Below, one piece after another: positions 61,455 through 64,000 of a stretch of DNA of 64,000 nucleotides. Made by a program: the position numbers and the translations under genes. The stretch is from Polytrichum commune (taxonomy: Eukaryota > Streptophyta > Polytrichopsida > Polytrichales > Polytrichaceae). Within the stretch, counting starts at the first letter, position 1. The number at the start of each line of letters is the position of its first letter. The notes beneath the pieces were generated by a model that made no database searches, was not told the origin of the DNA, and saw nothing but the letters and a program-made list of their open reading frames with translations. The stretch lies in contig OX485809.1 of NCBI GenBank assembly GCA_950295325.1, positions 21,206,001-21,270,000 of the forward strand. The letters run 5' to 3'.

Positions 61455-62148
61455 GGAATTTTATTGATTGTGTAATCTAGGCATCAAATATGCCTTAGGT
61501 TTTTCAAAAGTGGTTGGACAATTTGTGGGTGATTCCCTTGTTAGAGACCCAATTGTCAACATATGAGGATTTAGATTTGGTTTTTGCTAAAAAAATTTGG
61601 CCAATGTTCTTTAGTAAGGCATGGATGTAGGTGTTAGATGGCATTGTCACGTGTTTTGGTTGAAACATCATTTAGCCAACACGGTGTGGTGTGGCGTGGT
61701 GTGGGAGCGGGTTCAACCATGTTTATGTTGTCGTTTGCTAGTTGGCCGATTATTTCATTGCTTGTAATGCCAATGTGTTCCCCTTACTTTTTCAAATTGT
61801 TCTTTGTTAGGTGGTCCATTGTATTTGGTCGACAATGGTTGAGATGAGTAGTGTCTCTAGGTGGTGGTGTTGTGATGACGGGTGCCTAATACGGTTGTTT
61901 ATTAAGTCAATGTTGTTAAGGTCGTATATAAATATGTATGTGTCCTGGGGTGGAGATCTTGTGGTGATTAGGGTGAGCAATATGGCACAAAATTTCGCAC
62001 AACGTACATTTTGGAGGTCAGGTTGACTTTCCGCGATACAAAGGTCATTGGATGGACTATAGACACTAGAGTTGGTTGTAATTCTGACTTCATTTTTGTC
62101 AGGTGGTATGAATGAACCATATGTGCAGATGCATTGTTGTGGGTTCAA
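60813..62148 (-). pseudogene. decayed non-LTR retrotransposon 3' end (RNase H plus C-terminal Cys/His region)
   Basis: Read on the minus strand, 62148-61807 encodes an RNase H-like segment (GSFIPP..., CAILLTL, IFIYDLNNIDLI, ending LISTIVDQIQW). It continues after a frameshift as HIGITSNEIIGQLAND. The expected catalytic residues are replaced: the first Asp (Y-G-S instead of D-G-S), the Glu of AEL (AKF) and the Asp of NEIAD (NEIIG). Further downstream, the Cys-containing block TLCPNNAIDTWPLLFSTC followed by ACYNNVIHQI matches the C-terminal region of plant LINE ORF2 proteins. This last block is duplicated in tandem. The element is inactive. Confidence 0.7.
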
Positions 62149-62925
62149 ATTAAACGGGTGGTATGTACGAAGATCACATGGAAGAGGGGGGGGGGGGGGA
62201 GGTTGGTGAAGACTAGAGTTAGTGGGGATTGGGGTTGTGTGGAGAAATTAGCCATCTACACCAGTGCCCGGGAAGTTTTTGGGCATATATAGTCGGTCAA
62301 GACCCTATTGGTTCTAAATCCAACCGGTGGCATGTTGGCATCTTCCGGTTTTGCTTTCTTTCATTCATTCGAGGTATATTCTTATAAAGATTCCTCCCAA
62401 AATGACCGGTGATTCTCCCAAAGTCTCGCACTTTCAACCGGTTATTTCTCAAACTCCACCGGTTTATCTGTAACTAACCGCCGGTTCTCCCTGAGCCCTG
62501 ATCATCTACACACATAAGGTTAGAGGAGGTCCAACCCTGTGACATTTTGTCAGTTCACCCAAGCTGTTAGGACGGAATTCTCCGAAGAATGAAAGTACGA
62601 GAGTGGAAGGGGGAATGAATTTAAGTTGCCGACGTACCAGCGTATGCATTGGCAACAACAAAATTCCAATGGTCAGAAAAAATATATATGGGAGAGTCCT
62701 GACTGACTTGTATACGATCTTTCGGTTTCAAAAGTAAAAGAAAATGAAGGGTCTTCTTGTTTCTTATTTTAGGAGTGAGAGGGGCTTGGAAGTAATTTCA
62801 AGATGAGGTAGTTTTGTTCAATCAGTGCTCTCAAACACCAACCTCACCACACACAACTCAGGGTTTGTTCACACGAATTGCAATAGGCCTTGGCTCTTGG
62901 GAATCCTTGAAATTCTTATTGCATT
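62149..62925. other. intergenic
   Basis: A G-run lies at about 62187-62200. A GC-raised stretch at about 62250-62560 contains repeated 'accggt' motifs in both orientations. No gene. Confidence 0.35.
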
Positions 62926-63312
62926 TGATTATTCTCCAGTTAGTGCGTGTGGTATTCATTCCCCAACACACACACTATTTTGCCAAGTCTCATAATTACT
63001 GAGTGTTGAATTGTTTTTTACTAAGTGATGCTAAAATCATGAATATATGCTTATTATTGTACATTTCAAGAAAGTTAGCGTGTGCTCTAAAGTGCTCATA
63101 GAGCTATAAGAAAGAAAATTATGTGCAAACACATGCTTGTTAGTGAATAGTGTTGGGATAAATAATGTTTTCAGTGAAAAATGCATGGATGAACAATGCT
63201 TCCTAGATCTTTTGGTGGCGGTAATTCCATAGGATAAGAAATTTAGTATCACCTTCACTAATTTCCATATGCATTATTCCCTCCTTCGCTAATTGGGATA
63301 ATCAATGTAGTT
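62926..63312. mobile_element. MITE family B, copy 3
   Basis: Same layout as the copy at 56229: left 'gattattctccagttagtgc', right 'aatttagtatcacc' and 'gctaattgggataatcaatg'. It carries an inner copy of the 'catttcaagaaa' block also seen in copy 2. About 390 bp. Confidence 0.6.
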
Positions 63313-63479
63313 GAGAGTGTCAAGCCCCGGGACCACTTTTGGTTTGCATGAGGGTAGTTTTGGACTACATCCCATAACATTTTCAATGGATGAGAAAAAT
63401 ACATGAAATCGCACATGGTGAGTATGGATAATGTTGGTTGGGATTGTAGGAATTTTTTTTCAGGATGACTCTTGAAGAT

Positions 63480-64000
63480 AGGCCGGACGGAATGTTTAGC
63501 AGGCCCTAGGGGACAACCAATGACAACTTATCAAAAGTATGAACCCCAACATATCCAACGCACGAATCACACAAACACTCAAATTCCGATACGTCCAATA
63601 CACGTGTAACCACCAAAATCACATATTTTGGCCACTCACCCACCCAAATCCCAATTGCACATTTTGCACTAATAATGAAATCAATACATGGCCGCACCTA
63701 CTATCCACATGCACAAACCATAACATAAAAGGACTCCGCATAGCCTGCAACAACAAAGTGAGCCACCAAATTGTCCAGACACTCCAATCCAATAAACACC
63801 CTAGATTCTACACTTTCACCGATGCATGTAACAAATACTCATGCCCACAAGATAACACAAACCATAGTGGTAGTTACAATGCACATGCTCCCCTACACCA
63901 TGTACATGCCCAACTCATCTTCGTCTAGACCTCCAATTCATACTAGGAGCCCACCATGACCGCCACCTACCACTTAACCCTTCTCCACCAAACATTATCC
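63480..64000 (+). pseudogene. non-LTR retrotransposon 3' fragment, runs off the window end
   Basis: The + strand frame at about 63539-63928 encodes the same C-terminal retroelement block as the minus-strand remnant at 60.8-62.1 kb: NCTFCTNNEINTWPHLLSTC, then KGLRIACNNKVSHQIV. It is better preserved here, with the C-x2-C...H-x4-C pattern intact. Upstream reverse transcriptase sequence is absent, so it is a 5'-truncated copy. It continues past position 64000. Confidence 0.65.

Noticed and set aside
1-64000. tRNA, rRNA, CRISPR array, operon or prokaryotic-type defence system
   Set aside because: No cloverleaf with a convincing B box, no rRNA motif, no regularly spaced identical repeats with unique spacers, and all clear genes are spliced or plant-type eukaryotic genes.

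Overview
The window looks like nuclear DNA of a land plant. It is AT-rich, gene-poor and intron-rich, with GT/AG introns, microsatellites and many small inverted-repeat transposons. It carries a plant-type FG nucleoporin (NUP1/NUP136, a plant-restricted family) and a nodulin-like MFS transporter. All introns I could place are under 1 kb. I cannot name the species or clade; a bryophyte or lycophyte is possible, but that is a guess.

Five genes can be modelled end to end with all splice phases closing. They are a MOB1 kinase activator (+, 3181-6104, 7 exons, 215 aa), a nodulin-like/NFD4-type MFS transporter (-, 11764-9881, intronless, 627 aa), nucleoporin NUP1/NUP136 (-, 28997-21016, 13 exons, about 1,473 aa), ribosomal protein eL6 (-, 38853-37057, 4 exons, 230 aa) and a Maf/ASMTL-type nucleotide pyrophosphatase (-, 52641-50049, 10 exons, 208 aa). 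Three further loci are partial or odd. One is an acidic orphan exon (7074-7931). One is a head-to-head partial copy of NUP1 exons 4-6 with an open frame (33264-35162). One is a truncated gene resembling mitochondrial enoyl-thioester reductase MECR, lacking the catalytic half (44828-46773).

The rest is repeat-derived. 1-2.2 kb and 8.5-9.9 kb hold related direct repeats. 12.9-20.8 kb is a gene desert with foldback elements, an array of short hairpin units and one almost perfect 115-nt hairpin. 29.4-33.2 kb and 39-44 kb hold Tourist-like and other MITEs and short tandem duplications. 47.1-48.3 kb is a 1.2-kb element with terminal inverted repeats. 54-60 kb has more MITEs, one with a clear 8-bp target duplication. 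60.8-64 kb holds decayed 3' ends of non-LTR retrotransposons (RNase H and Cys-rich region) in both orientations.

The genes are housekeeping genes with no evident shared pathway: Hippo/NDR signalling (MOB1), nuclear pore (NUP1), ribosome (eL6), nucleotide-pool cleaning (Maf), a membrane transporter and a mitochondrial-type reductase remnant. I found no gene cluster or defence-type system. The most unusual items are the open-frame NUP1 partial paralog, the truncated MECR-like gene whose exon 2 lies between duplicated intron segments, and the hairpin structures at 15-17 kb.
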